Shown: positions 1-12,689, counted from the first letter of the stretch. The stretch is 64,000 nt of DNA from Microvelia longipes (GCA_018340805.1 JACMZG010001908.1:43770130-43834129); one strand, 5' to 3'. A program made the numbers and translations. The notes: generated by a model from the sequence alone, not told the origin.

Positions 1-690
1 GTAAAACCACCAATTTTATCAAAAATTCGTTTTGATAATAAGCTGCATCTAGAGATGGTAGATATTAAGAAAATAATGCTGGATTAGGATAGATTCATAC
101 CTCAGCTGGAAGGATCAAATATCTCATGTCAGTGGAATAAGTATGTTTTAGTTTTGCTCATGTAAGAAACTACAAAAATATAATACAATAAAAATGTTGA
201 GTTCTCAAACATTACAAATAAATTTGGTTTTGCCACTAATCATGTCATTTATAGAAATTATATTAGTGTGACAATAGTAGACTAAAGCTTTGCTGGTTGT
301 TGTTAAATTAATTTCTACAAACATGTATGAAACTAGAGAAAGTAAACAATCATTTAACAACAAACTTGCTATAATTAATAACATGTATTATAATTATATT
401 ATTAAAATCCTTTATAAATAAATAAAATAAATTAATGTTTTCAAAAAAGTATATAATAAAAATAAAAAATAAACAATTTAAGTCATGGAAATGTAAAAAA
501 TACCAACCAATAACTGTAATTTTGCAGAGATATGGGAAGTATGCTTTGAACATCATGAAAATAAAGAATAATAAATACCTATTTAAACTAAATTAATACC
601 TATGTATACACATTCAAACAAAAACTGACTTCGGAAAAACAATGCAATGAGAAAATTTGCAATGAAACTAGTCAAAAGTTGTATAAAGCT
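1..690. other. AT-rich intergenic sequence, nothing recognised
   Basis: Only short AT-rich frames; no splice-framed exon or repeat recognised. Confidence 0.5.
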
Positions 691-698
691 TTGTATCG

Positions 699-868
699 TG
701 TTAGAGAAATCGTATAAGAAGAAATAAAACTAAACAAGTTTTCGTCTCTCCACTCATTATAATTACTAATAACAAAGCCGACTTTCAACCGTTAACGATC
801 ATCATTTGTGCCTACATAGGAGAGACGAAAACTTGTTTAGTTTTTTTTTTCTTCTTATCATAGCACTC
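699..868. mobile_element. Short inverted-repeat element (MITE-like)
   Basis: About 45-bp inverted arms around ACTAAACAAGTTTTCGTCTC (near 730-750 and 820-845) enclose about 70 bp. No coding. The target duplication is not clear. Confidence 0.6.
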
Positions 869-1790
869 AACAGCTCAATCCATCATATAAAATTGAATAT
901 TATATTTGTAGTATTATTTTATTATTAAATCGGCTGAAAGTTTTACCCAAGTTAAATGGAAAAGAGGTCGTCATTCCGAGTGGTTTAATAAACAAGTAGA
1001 CAATCTAAAAAAAAACAATGCAGAAACATATTATCTGATCAACTATTAGTGCATTTTCAAAAGAGAAATGAGCTGATGATATATGGATAATTTATACTTA
1101 ATTTTACTATCATTGTAATGGAACGCAATTATTTATCAAGTTCAGATTTTATCAGCTTGTAGAAAAAACTTTTATGTTTTCACTAACATATTAGTTTCTG
1201 TCGCATTTAATTTAGAATAACAAATTAAGGTAAATGCATATATTCGCGGTTTGATCATGTGGCTGTTATACATTTAAATTATCATTTTAATGTTCCAAAA
1301 ACGACTATAATACTTAACCTGCATATCAAAGTATTTTCTAGATAAGGATTATTACTTCATAGTAGAATACACTTTTAAGTGACAAACATTGTAATTTTAT
1401 TTTACAAAATTTTAATAAAAATATGTAGTCATTCATTTATCTGGGGATTTTCCTTTTTCGCGTTTTCCTCATGACTTAATTAAATTTAGTGAATTCGAGA
1501 CTAATATACGTTTGTTAGTCTAAGAAGTTGTATATGCTAGAAAGTATTGGTCATCAGTCGCACGGAACCGAACAATATTCTGATAAGCTTCATATAAGGT
1601 AATAAAAGATAAATATTTATAAATTCAAAAATAAAGTAATATTTTCGATTCAGCATTGTTTCATTCTGTATTTTCTCCAATGATTTATATATAGTAAATA
1701 CTTCACTATGCATGGCACAAATATTCCACTTTATCAGACAGAAAATTATGCTTATTGATGGTCGGATGAAAAGGTGGGGATTTTACTTGA
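869..1790. other. AT-rich intergenic sequence
   Basis: No exon, RNA gene or repeat family recognised. Confidence 0.4.
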
Positions 1791-1804
1791 GCACCTGATT
1801 CCAA

Positions 1805-1965
<161 letters not shown>

Positions 1966-2089
1966 ATAATTGACTCCCTTCCTCTAAAATTTTTAATTGT
2001 TAAACAAATACAGTTACAGATTAATGTAACTTGAGGTGCTTTTTATGAGTAAAGGGGAAAGTCTTTCTGGTCGTTTAGTTAATTTCGGG

Positions 2090-2425
2090 TGATTAAAAAA
2101 ATATCCAGCTGAGTTAAAATTGGTACAAGTATGTCCTTTTATGTAACATAATTAAGTATACTATGTTTCGTTTCAATATGACAAGTATATCAACGAGTTT
2201 TGTTGGATCATAAAAGTTAAGCACTATCGAGTGAGGTTAGTGCCTGGATGGGTGACTGCTGGGATTAAAATGAATGTATCCACTCTCTAAGGACAAGCGA
2301 AGTCCGGAAATGTGTCGAAGAATAAATTTGGAGATTTTTATATTCTGAGGATGTCTTTAACAAATCCCATGTGGTGAAGAATAGTTCGGAGGTATCCCAA
2401 ATCCGATTTTTAACCAGTTAAATGG
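2090..2425 (+). mobile_element. 5S-rRNA-like SINE-type repeat, copy 1
   Basis: Positions 2202-2268 resemble the middle and 3' half of 5S rRNA: GATCA...AAGTTAAGCAC, then GGTTAGTGCCTGGATGGGTG and ACTGCTGGGA, including the C-box of the 5S internal promoter. The following body (ACAAGCGAAGTCCG, then GAGGTATCCC) matches the tails of copies near 10.7, 11.8, 37.0 and 51.0 kb. It lacks the 5S 5' third and extra sequence follows, so it is not a 5S gene. Confidence 0.7.
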
Positions 2426-2579
2426 ACAGAAGAAATTTCTTGAGTACCAGTTTTACAATAAAAACTATTTCTAGTTTTAATTTTAGACTTTAAACGACTA
2501 AACAAACTCTAAAATAACTTGGACTCTTATTTAACAACCCAGTGTTTTACGTATTTTTAAAAGGCTTTCAATGATGAAA

Positions 2580-2840
2580 TGCTGTAGGTTGCGGTGATTT
2601 TTTTGCGAGAACAACTCATTTAGAAACGCAGCAGCGTTCCGCCCCGCTAAGTCAAGAAGAAACAAAAGAAGAAAAAAAGTGCCAGTTTAAAAAAAAGCCA
2701 GTGTATATTATACTGTACACATAAAAATAGGGTGTTTGAGGGTCTGTAGCGTGTAAACGGCTATAAGCACATAAATACTATTACAATATCTTTAAAGGGC
2801 GTGCCTTGTAGCTTAAAAAGAAAATAAATCATCTAAATCG
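2580..2840 (+). repeat. Dispersed repeat, second copy at 52.01-52.22 kb
   Basis: AACGCAGCAGCGTTCCGCCC, GGGTGTTTGAGGGTCTGTAG and GGGCGTG blocks recur in reverse orientation at 52010-52220. Mobile origin is inferred. Confidence 0.75.
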
Positions 2841-2920
2841 GTCAAGCTGAAGTGGAGGAAAAGAGGTTTAAAAATGACATTTTTGACGACTTCTTATTCT
2901 TATTTTTCCTGCACTTTTTG

Positions 2921-3400
2921 TTTACGCACCTACAGCCTAAACGGATTTTGACGTATGAGGACTTTTTGGATTCATATTATGCTCGTGTACATTCCTACTT
3001 AATACAATCTCAAATGCGACTTTCGTACGCTAAACGCGGAGCGAAAACCTAAGCTAGCGAACGATAGTTTTATATGTTTACGCACCTACAGCCTAAACGG
3101 ATTTTGACGTATGAGGACTTTTTGGATTCATATTATGCTCGTGTACATTCCTACTTAATACAATCTCAAATGCGACTTTCGTACGCTAAACGCGGAGCGA
3201 AAACCTAAGCTAGCGAACGATAGTTTTATATGTTTACGCACCTACAGCCTAAACTACTAAATGGATTTTGACGTATGAGAACTTTTTGAATTCGTCTTAT
3301 GCTCGTGTGCATTCCTAGCTAACAAAATCTTAATTTCGACATTCTTATGTGGAAATTACACGAAGCTAGAAACAAAGCTAATGAACGCTACTTTTAAATG
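2921..3400 (+). repeat. 156-bp tandem repeat, 3 copies
   Basis: Copies start at 2921, 3077 and 3233, an exact 156-bp spacing. The first two are almost identical and the third is diverged. A 66-codon frame lies in the first copy but is not conserved in the third. It directly follows the dispersed repeat at 2580-2840 and may be its interior. Confidence 0.9.
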
Positions 3401-3648
3401 AATTGAGCACTCTTTACTAATTAATGGATTTTTGTGTTAGAGGACCTTTAGATTTGTCTGATGCTTATTAACATTCTTGTATCAATACATCCCAAATGCA
3501 TAATTCCTATGCTATACGCGCCGCAAAAAACAGAGATTAAAAGTGGTGTATAGAATACCTAAACTCCCTTTACAGCTTTATCTACAACACTAATCTTGTT
3601 TACTTCTGTTTTTACATAAAACAGGAGCCGTACAAAAAGTCACGAAAT

Positions 3649-4328
3649 CTTACTTAAAACCGCTTATGTGGTAAAAATTCCCCGCCAAGTCCTTGGTCCA
3701 GGGGAAATCAAAGGTAGAGAAATCAACTTTTCTGTCCCGCCAAATCATGTCCGTATTGGGTGGGGACGATCATTGGCGTTTCAAAGTAAAGTTGCTAGGT
3801 TCTCAATACTAAAGGCCTTATTCAAAGTATGAGGCAATCATCAGCTTCTTCTCCTTGGCGGCGTGCCAGAAAAGTGAATCAACTTTAGAGGTAGTGTTGG
3901 CAAGGGTATATAGGGTGTAGTGCCTGATTATATGGTACCTTTATGGTTTCATTAATTTCTTTTGTATACTCCTGGATTTATGCAAGTAAGTAAAACTGCT
4001 ACAAATATGACAACTGCTAAAATCTGTTATGATTAATCTCCACGAACACCTGAATTGATTGGTATCTCAAAATATAGTAAAAGAAGCTATTCAATTTGTT
4101 CACACTACTGGCTTGCCGCCAAGGAGAAGAAGCTGATGATTGCTTCACAGTTTGAAGCAATACTAAGGTCCTTTAGTATTGACAACCTAGCAACTTCACT
4201 TTGAAACGCCAATGACCGTCTCCACCCAATACGGCTATTAATTGACGGACAGAAAAGTTGATTCCCCTACTTTTTGAACCAAAGACTAGGAGGGGAGGTT
4301 TTTACCACGTAAGTGGTTTTTGGTAAGA
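3649..4328. mobile_element. TIR element of about 680 bp with arms over 200 bp
   Basis: Left arm 3649-3880 and right arm 4105-4328 are inverted copies (TCTTAC...AAAACC, GTGGTAAAAA, TTGGCGTTTCAAAG, CAGCTTCTTCTCCTTGGCGG). About 220 bp of loop has no coding. The target duplication is uncertain. Confidence 0.75.
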
Positions 4329-4910
4329 ATATATATTATTTCTATGTCATATTTTATAAATAAGAAATTATCATGTATTATACGTATAACTATTTATTTA
4401 CTAATATAATTTTCATAGTAGTAAATAAAGGCTTATACAACAGAAATTAAATGAGCATAGTAGCTTTGTGGCATATCTGACTAAGTATTTTCTATAATTA
4501 TCGGGTAATCCCAGCTGTTAGACGACCACATCTGGGAGGTAATGCAGCCGTTTTTAATCTAAAAATTTACTGATGGTTGAAGACATATCAACTTTACCAA
4601 CAATTGCGCTAATATAGTGCAACAATTATAACATTTGAGGTAGGTTATAATTTGTAACCATGTTATTAACTTTGAATGGTTATTATATTGAAGGTCAGTA
4701 AAAATCATATACTCGCGCCGCAAACATTTGAAGAGTATAATCAGTTCATTTTCGGGAACCGAAAAGTTTAAAACATATTTATTATTTAAATTATTGTTTA
4801 AGGTGAGTTGAAACATTTATCTTATCATTTAATGAAAGAATATCTTCATATATTATCATACAAAACACTTACGAAGATGAAATAGCGTTTATTCAAGAAA
4901 TAAAAATAAA
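4329..4910. other. AT-rich intergenic sequence
   Basis: Nothing supported; the 85-codon minus frame here has no splice or homology support. Confidence 0.4.
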
Positions 4911-4919
4911 TAAATAAAT

Positions 4920-5034
4920 TCCTGTTGTACAGTCTTTTAGGCCTTGTTCAGGAAGGTATTTACGAAAAATTAAACCCGTTTCCAGCCATTACACATTTTA
5001 TAAACAAAACACCCCTGGGCTCTTGGTCTATTAT
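4920..5034. mobile_element. Fragment of the TAGTCCAAGAGCC-end MITE family
   Basis: Carries CAGGAAGGTATTTACG, CCAGCCATTACAC and the terminal ACACCCCTGGGCTCTTGGTC, as in the full element at 52601-53308. Confidence 0.75.
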
Positions 5035-5622
5035 GTTAAGACTTGATTTTAGTATATTTTTGTATTTAGGTCACTAAATACATAATAATAATTAATAACT
5101 CAATTTCCGAAAATAACTAAACTTCATTAACAAAAGCGTTCGATTAATTTATATGATAAACAAAATAAAAATAGGAAGAACAAGGAAGGTAATATCTAAA
5201 GTATTTCTCAGACTTTACTTAACCAAAACTAAAAACCAATTTAGTTATACATTATAACTAAATCCGAATTTTTATCAATTTGATAAAAAAAAAGTCTGTT
5301 CTGATGTTCCAGTGTTTAACAGTCCTTGCAGGCTATATGGTGTTAGCTCTTGTGGAATCAAAATTCTTCGCATAGCAATCACTACCGTTACCGGAGCATT
5401 GTGAATGCACCTATTATAGTGGTTTCACGCCACAAATATTATGAAACCCATCTAAAGAAAGAGTTAAACTATATTCTAAATCATTTTGGAGGCATTAATA
5501 TTATAAATTTTAGTTCAGAATTACATAAATCTACTTGGCTCTTATATATTTTTTAAACACTAACCATTATTTTACGCTTTATCATATTTATTTTTTTTTA
5601 TAGCAAAAGAAAGTGGCTAAAA

Positions 5623-5973
5623 ATGAATCAATTGGAGAAATATTTGAACAATTCGCTTCAGAAATTAGATCATAAAATATTTAAAGACGTCATAAAAATA
5701 GAAACGGACATTAAGCCAATGGACGACGGACAAGTAGTCGTCATCAGTGAAGTCAAGCGTGTCGTTTTAACTTTAACTAAGACTAACGGGGAAATGGTAA
5801 AAGTTAACACAATAGCTAAGGTTGAAATGGAAACAGAGACGTCCCAGGCAGGGAAAAACTTGGCAGCTGATTGTGGAGCCTTCGAAACAGAGACATTGGT
5901 TAGTTTTGTAACATCAATACATGATTGTTTAGATCGTAAATCTTTCTTCCTGATAAAATTAATAAAATTCTAA
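5623..5973 (+). CDS. Possible 5' coding exon, weakly CHK/EcKinase-like
   Basis: An acceptor (TTTTTTTTATAG) lies 22 bp before an ATG in good context (AAAATGA). The 116-codon frame has balanced composition, unlike the AT-rich frames around it. Residues: MNQLEKYLNNSLQKLDHKIF, an alternating beta-like stretch (VVVISEVKRVVLTLTK), then AKVEMETET and GAFETETLVSF. The layout loosely resembles the start of the insect CHK kinase-like/EcKinase family (a K-containing strand followed by F-x-x-E), but catalytic motifs would lie in later exons that I could not find. It may splice at GTAACA (5908). The remaining frame to 5973 has no homology I recognise. It could be a gene fragment. Confidence 0.35.
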   Translation: MNQLEKYLNNSLQKLDHKIFKDVIKIETDIKPMDDGQVVVISEVKRVVLTLTKTNGEMVKVNTIAKVEMETETSQAGKNLAADCGAFETETLVSFVTSIHDCLDRKSFFLIKLIKF

Positions 5974-6334
5974 GAGAAAGTTAAATTAAAATTGAAAGCT
6001 GGGTGCAATCAGTTTTTTCAGGTTTTAATAATTTTATTATTAGATTAAAGTTTTTTAATATCAATAGAGCCAAATACACAAAGGGACCCTTTAACTATTT
6101 TATGAGAGAGAGAGTGAATAGGAAATCCAAGATATTAGAAATAAAGTAGTTATCTTTATTAGCATCCGTTGATTTTGAACAAAATTTACATGTTTAAGAT
6201 TATTTTAGAATGAGTCGAATCATGAGCACAAGGAATTACAAAGTTTCTTATGAGTAACAAACTAAAAAGTAGAAACGACTATAAGCATACGCACAAAACT
6301 AATTAAGTTTTGAGTAATTAGAAGCCTATTGACT

Positions 6335-6559
6335 AATTATATATATTATTATATATATATTATTATATATATATATATAATAATTTATTTATATATTATA
6401 TAATAATTTAATTAATATTTTATTATTATATTATAATTTATATTATTTTATAATTATTATAATATTATTATTAAATTATTATAAATTATTATAATTATAA
6501 TAATAATTAATATATATATTTATTATTATAATATATAATATATAATATATTATATATTA

Positions 6560-6658
<99 letters not shown>

Positions 6659-6830
6659 ATATATATTATAATAATATATATATATAAATATAATAATAAT
6701 TATAATAATAATAATAATTATTATAATAATAATAATTAATTATAATAATAATAAAATATTATTATTATAATAATAATATAATAATTTAAATATAATATAA
6801 ATAAGTATAATATAATATTATATATACTAA
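6335..6830. repeat. Long (TA)n/(TAA)n low-complexity tract
   Basis: About 500 bp almost purely A/T with TA and TAA/TTA runs. Confidence 0.95.
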
Positions 6831-7346
6831 AATTGTGAATTATTAATATCTAATATCTGTAATATTGTTCAAATAAAAATAAATAAAATAAAAAAATAAA
6901 TAATGCATTTAATAAAACTAACTAAGTTTTTTTCCCAAATGCCTTTATTAAATAAACAATTAATTGAACAACAGTTAAATAACATAAATAAACATTTTAT
7001 TATTATTATTATTATTAAATAATGTATTAAAATAAGCCTACCTCTTCGCTATAAAGCTTTCGCTTTGCGCTGCAGAACTAAGTGGCTAAATGTCTATTGA
7101 CCACTAACTTCACAAAAACAACTAAGTTTTGAGTTGCTAGATAGTCTATTAATTGTCAAACGCATTCCACAATATAAGAACCTCTTTAATTACCATCAAA
7201 GAATATATAAATTATTATTGATGATTAATTACTAGTAATGCGTTGCATCAAGAACTCACGGCAAAGAATACATAAAAAAAAATATTAATTTAAAACAAGC
7301 GAAATGAGTTTCTCAAAACATTCGGATGCTATACTATTTTAAAGTA

Positions 7347-7985
7347 TAAACTCAAAAAGGCTCGCATCGCTTGCTAGTTTAGGTATCTTTAACATTTACA
7401 TAGTAAAAAAGGCTCGCTACGCTCGCTAGATTGCTTATATTTATAATAATACAAAGTTAAAAAAAAGGCTCGCTTCGCTCGCTAGATTTGCTTATATTTA
7501 TAATAAAATATATTGTAAAAAAGGCTCGCTTCGCTCGCTAGATTGCTTATATTTGTAATAATACAACGTTAAAATAGGCTCGCTTCGCTTCGCTAGATTG
7601 CTTATATTTATAATAAAATAAATTGTAAAAAAGGCTCGCTTCGCTCGCTAGATTGCGTAGATTTATATAATGCATAGTAAAAAAGGCTCGCATCGCTCGC
7701 TTGATTGCATATATTTATAATAATAAATGGTAAAAGAAGGCTCGCTTCGCTCGCTAGATTGCGTAGATTTATATTCATGCATGTAAAAGAAGGCTCGCTT
7801 CGCTCGCTAGATTGCTTATACTTATAATAAAATATATTGTAAAAAAGGCTCGCTTCGCTCGCTAGATTGCGTAGATTTATATTAATGCATATTAAAAAAG
7901 GCTCGCTTCGCTCGCTTCATTGCTTATATTTATAATAATAAATGGTAAAAGAAGGCTCGCTAGATTGCGTAGATTTATAATAATA
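7347..7985 (+). repeat. Minisatellite built on GGCTCGCTTCGCTCGCT, about 12 copies
   Basis: Units of about 49-59 bp: a GC-rich block (AAGGCTCGCTTCGCTCGCTA) followed by an AT-rich spacer (GATTGCTTATATTTATAATA). The GC block is palindrome-like (GCGAGC/GCTCGC). Spacer length and sequence vary while the GC block is nearly constant. Confidence 0.9.
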
Positions 7986-7989
7986 CAAC

Positions 7990-9180
7990 CAGAGACTATT
8001 AGAGACGAACCACCTCATGGGATTTTTTTTGTCTAGTTTAAAGGTGATTTTCGTACTTCGGCACCAGGATGCAGCACAGTCGTTTTGGAGTAGTTGCGTA
8101 CTTCCTCAATGGATTGCGCCACTGACTCATACTCCGTACACACACAAGCAAACTACACACCTCACACTGAGATATCTCCTGTAATGGTCAACAACCCTTG
8201 GTTCCATCCCTTATCTGCCATACTTCTCTGGTTAACATATAATCCTTAATCCCCTTACCTATGTCTATTGTAATTCATTTATTATTGCATATTGGTTTTT
8301 ACCAATTTTTTAAGGATGGGAATTTTATCTATAATACCTTCACACAAATATTATTGTGAAAATATAAGATAAGAAGTGTTAGATCTAATCTTTTTAACTT
8401 ATATCTCTAATTTTAATACTTTCAATAATAACTTGCATTTCTTTTAACCCTCTAACAGTTTTTAATCATAATTTCCTTACCTGTTTTTTACTAGGTTAAT
8501 ATTATTTGCTAAGTTATTGTTAAATAATAGATTTTCATCAAAAATATGTTGACACTAATATTTTTATTACAGACAAAAATCTGGTAATTATATATTATTA
8601 TATCCAACAAAAAACTTAGGCCTTCATTAGCTTTTCACTCCAAGATTGTATTTAAAAATAGGTCAACTGTTGCTGACGGTAATAAATGCATACAAATTCA
8701 CTATTTATATCCTTTGGGACGTTTAATTTTAAGATAATTTTTTAACTTTGATATCTAATATCAAGGGTGTTATCAGGGGTTCCATTGCTTAAAAATGTTA
8801 GTATTTCACAACCTTGAAAACGTTTCAAGTGGACTGCGAAACACTTTCAGGTGGATAAATGAAATCAAGTAAAATTTTTCAGACATTAGGTAAAATTTAG
8901 ACTTGATAGGAACCCTCTTTGCATTCACCCTATTAATAAATTCATATTTAATCAATAACTTACTGTTTAAGTTAAGCAGATTTCATTTCTTTGAAACAGT
9001 AATAAAAATATTTAATTATCAAATTTAAAACTTCGCGCTTTATTTCTAAGAATTTACGAAAATATAACATACTTTCCCGGTTTACATTAATTATTATAGG
9101 TCAGAGTAGGAAAATGGAGTTTAAAAAATGAATATGCAGAATATTAAAGAGAACTTATTTGAATAAGTTAATTAAGCAGA
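7990..9180. other. Intergenic sequence, nothing recognised
   Basis: No exon or repeat family identified by eye. Confidence 0.35.
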
Positions 9181-9681
9181 AACATATTTGAAAAACACGC
9201 TTAACAGTCTAGTCAGCGATCGGTTTGTTTTGCAAAAAAATCAATATAGTTCACATTTTATTTTGGGAATCTGTCTGGACATGTTTAGGGATAACCCAAA
9301 GAAAAGCCCCTTAAATTTGCTACAAAGCTGCGATCATAGTGGTCCAAAACGTATCCCCTTTTTCATATTTTCGTTAATGTCTTGGTAGAAATACAAAATA
9401 TAAAAAAAATTCTTGCAAATAATGTTCAAAGCTTGGTATATTGTCTAAAAATTAATTTCTATTGGTTTACTTTCTATTTAAAATCATTAACAAAGGATTT
9501 GAAGTTAAAAATGAGCCATATTTCCATTTTTTTAACGTAAACAATCTAAAAATTGTTTCTTTTCACGATATTATACTGATTTTACCACCATAACTCCACG
9601 GAAAATTAATAAAATCTTATGATTTTTTTATATGATGTAGTTAAATTTCAAAAAAATTATTACCTTAATTACAGCTCTCAA

Positions 9682-9824
9682 TTTATTATAGCCGTAGAGC
9701 ACTGGAGAATTTCAAATGTATCTTTGAATCGGCCATTGTCCCGACAATTAATGAAGATATCAAAAAAAGTGGTATATCTAGGGTTTATGATAGATGGAAA
9801 GTGTCAAGCAGCATCGTGCTAAGA
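9682..9824 (+). other. Possible orphan exon
   Basis: An acceptor-like TTTATTATAG is followed by two long open frames. One reads RRALENFKCIFESAIVP then TINEDIKKSGISRVYDRWK, with protein-like composition. No family is recognised and no partner exon is found. Confidence 0.2.
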
Positions 9825-10079
9825 TGTTCTTAATATTCGTACGACAATTTAAATTAATTTTGAAAATTTTTAATTTTATGTAACTTCTTTATTCTTTTAT
9901 AAATCACTCTTGACTTGTTTCTAATTTTTAAAAAATGTTATGAAATATAAAATTGATTGCTTACTTTATCACTTAGTCCGAAATTATGAAGAATGGCGTA
10001 ACAAATATATACCGTAGGTATATAGGAAAAGTATGTGCTTGCAAAAAAATCCGAAACCGGGATTAAACCGGAATTATCC

Positions 10080-10755
10080 GTTTCAGCGCTTTTAAGACCT
10101 CCGGAGTGGTTTTAGCAAAGTTGTCTGTCTGTATGAGAGTACGCAAAGGTCAGTCTACTACTGTAGTTATGCTATTTAGAAAATATTTTTTTAATGACGT
10201 CATTAATCGGCAATAACGACTTATTTGGAAAATCAAAAATTTTCATAAACGCATGTGACTATGCATAATTTTAACATATATCCCAAGTTTCATCTCATTA
10301 TCAGCGTTAGTTATTTTTTTTTCAATCACTTGTGTATGTTTGTTAAAAAAATGGAAAAAATCAGGAAATGGTTTAATTGAGTTGAAATTTGTATTATTAC
10401 CTACTAATATTTCCTTTTCAATACAATAAGTATATTTATGATTTTTGTTGTATCATAAAAATTAATATGTATTTTATCTGTTTGTCACCTTAGTGTTAAG
10501 CACCTTAATAATAAATAAATAAAAATTAAGGAACATTGAACGTGGTCAGTGCTGTATGGGTGACCGCTCAGAATGATATGGATGCATTTACTATCTGAAG
10601 TCAAGCAAAGCAAGGCATATTGCAGTATAAATTTGAAGAAGTGTATTTCTGAGGACGAGTGAAGCAAGTGAGTCCGAAGCAGGGAGGATAATCGTAGCGA
10701 ATCCGATGCAATGAGGAAAAGTTCCGAGGTACCCTGTACCCGACTTTTTAAATTG
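10080..10755 (+). mobile_element. 5S-rRNA-like repeat, long copy 2
   Basis: The upstream body (GACGTCATTAATCGGC, CCCAAGTTTCATCTCATTA) is shared with 12.0, 37.4 and 40.0 kb. The 5S-like part at about 10450-10590 (GTATCATAAAAATTAA ... GTATGGGTGACCGCTCAGAA) is broken by an internal insertion. The tail is GCGAATCCGATGCAATGAGG then GAGGTACCC. Confidence 0.6.
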
Positions 10756-11370
10756 TAAATACGAATTTTCTTGTTAAATGGGAATATTAGCATTATATCG
10801 CCAAAATGCAAGCAAATAAAAAATAAAATTTATTATTAGAATTTGTGTCTCACTATATAGTGCCCCATCATCTATTATTAAGAGGTTGATTGGTGATATA
10901 TGTAAGAAAATAAATGGGATGATTCTATGCCCTAAGAGCTAAAAAAACATGGTATTGGCCAGGGCTCTATCTAGATTATTAATATTGTCTTTATATCTCA
11001 AATTCTTGTTCTCTACCTCTCTCTCTCCCTCTACCCATAGGGCGTAGAGATTTTGTTCTTAAATATCCTACAATGTATATGTTTTTCAAATGGTAAATAT
11101 AGTTTTTAAAATAAAATAATCGATTTGCATATAAATAAATAATACCCTCCTATTTTTGCCTCATAGACTAAAATGTATTCATAGAACCCTGCCAAATTTT
11201 CTTTAAAATCTGTGCTATCTTAATAATCTATAACTTATATTATAGATTGTGTATATATTTAATAAACAATTACAAAATATATTCGGTTCGGAGGAACATG
11301 TTAATATTATGTATAGATCACGTAATATTTACAATGGTTCACAATTTTCATGATTAAGAATAACAATAAT

Positions 11371-11471
11371 ATCACATATAATCGAATCTAGGAAAAAAGT
11401 ACACAGGAAAAAATACAGGGGTTTTCACTGTATTTTTTCCTGTGTACTTTTTTTCCTAGATTCGATTATAT

Positions 11472-11476
<5 letters not shown>
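11371..11476. repeat. Near-perfect 48-bp hairpin
   Basis: Arms 11371-11418 and 11428-11476 with a 9-nt loop. It abuts a (TA)n tract (11473-11532). Confidence 0.9.
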
Positions 11477-11534
<58 letters not shown>

Positions 11535-11555
11535 TGTATGTATGTATATATACAT
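11473..11555. repeat. (TA)n microsatellite
   Basis: Pure TA then ATGTATG. Confidence 0.95.
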
Positions 11556-11709
11556 CGTGTATTTTTTTATACACGAAAAAAACAAAGAAAAAAGTACACG
11601 GAAAAAAGGTTAACGGAAAAAGTACTCGGAATAAATACACAGGGTTAAAAAAATACGGCGAAAAAATTATTCAAAATAAGTACACCTTACACTTGCTAAC
11701 AATTTGCTG

Positions 11710-11935
11710 GATATTTAGATTAAATCTAAGAATCAGTTACGGGGTACCTCGGCACTTTTCCTTGTCACATCAGATTCGCTCATTTTTCCTACGACTGACT
11801 TGCTTCGCTCGTCTTTAGAATATGCAATTCGCCAAATGTATGCAGTAACACGTCTTCGGACTCGCTTCGCTCGTCCTCTAAAAGTAAATACATCCGTTTA
11901 ATTTCAACTGGGATGACACTGATATTATCCGCCTC
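11710..11935 (-). mobile_element. 5S-like repeat, tail only (copy 3)
   Basis: Reverse-strand CGGGGTACC...GACTCGCTTCGCTCGTC blocks equal the 3' body of the other copies. It stops at TGGGATGA near the expected 5S-like end. Confidence 0.5.
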
Positions 11936-12009
11936 AGGTGTTTTTCAAGAAAGGTCATGAAACCACTCATGAAAGGTCTCGAAGACCTTATGAGTGGTTT
12001 GTGTGTGTA

Positions 12010-12315
12010 TTTGTCTATTATCATCGTAACTTCTACTGTTTATATGCTAGAGAGTTGAAACTTTGTATAAAAATCAGTCTATTGCTGTAGTTGTTCTGTT
12101 AGGAAAAAAATGTTTTTATGGCGTCATTAACCTGAATAATGTCTTAGTTAAAACTTCGATGCGATTGGATTGAGATTTAGACGCATGTAGCTATGTATAA
12201 GACTTACATAAGTTTCGTTTAAACACATTAAGTATGTCCATAATTTTTGTTTGATCATAAAAGTTAAGCAGCATTGAGCGTGAGCAGTGCTGTATGAGTA
12301 ATCACTGAGAATAAA
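12010..12315 (+). mobile_element. 5S-like repeat, 5' body and 5S-like core (copy 4)
   Basis: The 5' body starts GAGAGTTGAAACTTTGTA. The 5S-like core at about 12246-12312 reads GATCATAAAAGTTAAGCAGC, then GAGCGTGAGCAGTGCTGTAT. The tail is missing. Confidence 0.65.
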
Positions 12316-12499
12316 CGAAAACCAATCCTAGACAGAAATTTACTTCGTTTGAGGGGGGGGGGCGAAATCTTTTCCAGGCCTGCTTGTAATGATTGTACTG
12401 TAAACGTATCATAAATTAGTTTAAACCCAGAGTACGATTTGAATATGAATATTTACATTTAAAAATTATTACCACAAGTGTCAATATGTACATATATTT

Positions 12500-12627
12500 T
12501 AGCGAATTTCCTTTGGGAATAAAATTCGCTAATAGGATAGACGTCATGGTGGAATTCGAACCTCGGACCACGACACAAATCCGTTTCAGAGGTCCCTAAT
12601 GACGAAAAAATACGTTCCGCGAAATTT

Positions 12628-12689
<62 letters not shown>

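Noticed and set aside
2202..2270. Functional 5S rRNA gene
   Set aside because: The 5' third is absent, there are several mismatches, and it is embedded in a longer repeat.
12540..12600. tRNA gene on the minus strand (GGTTCGAATTCC)
   Set aside because: Only a B-box-like string; no matching A-box or cloverleaf found. The same string recurs in the repeat copy at 13.99 kb.
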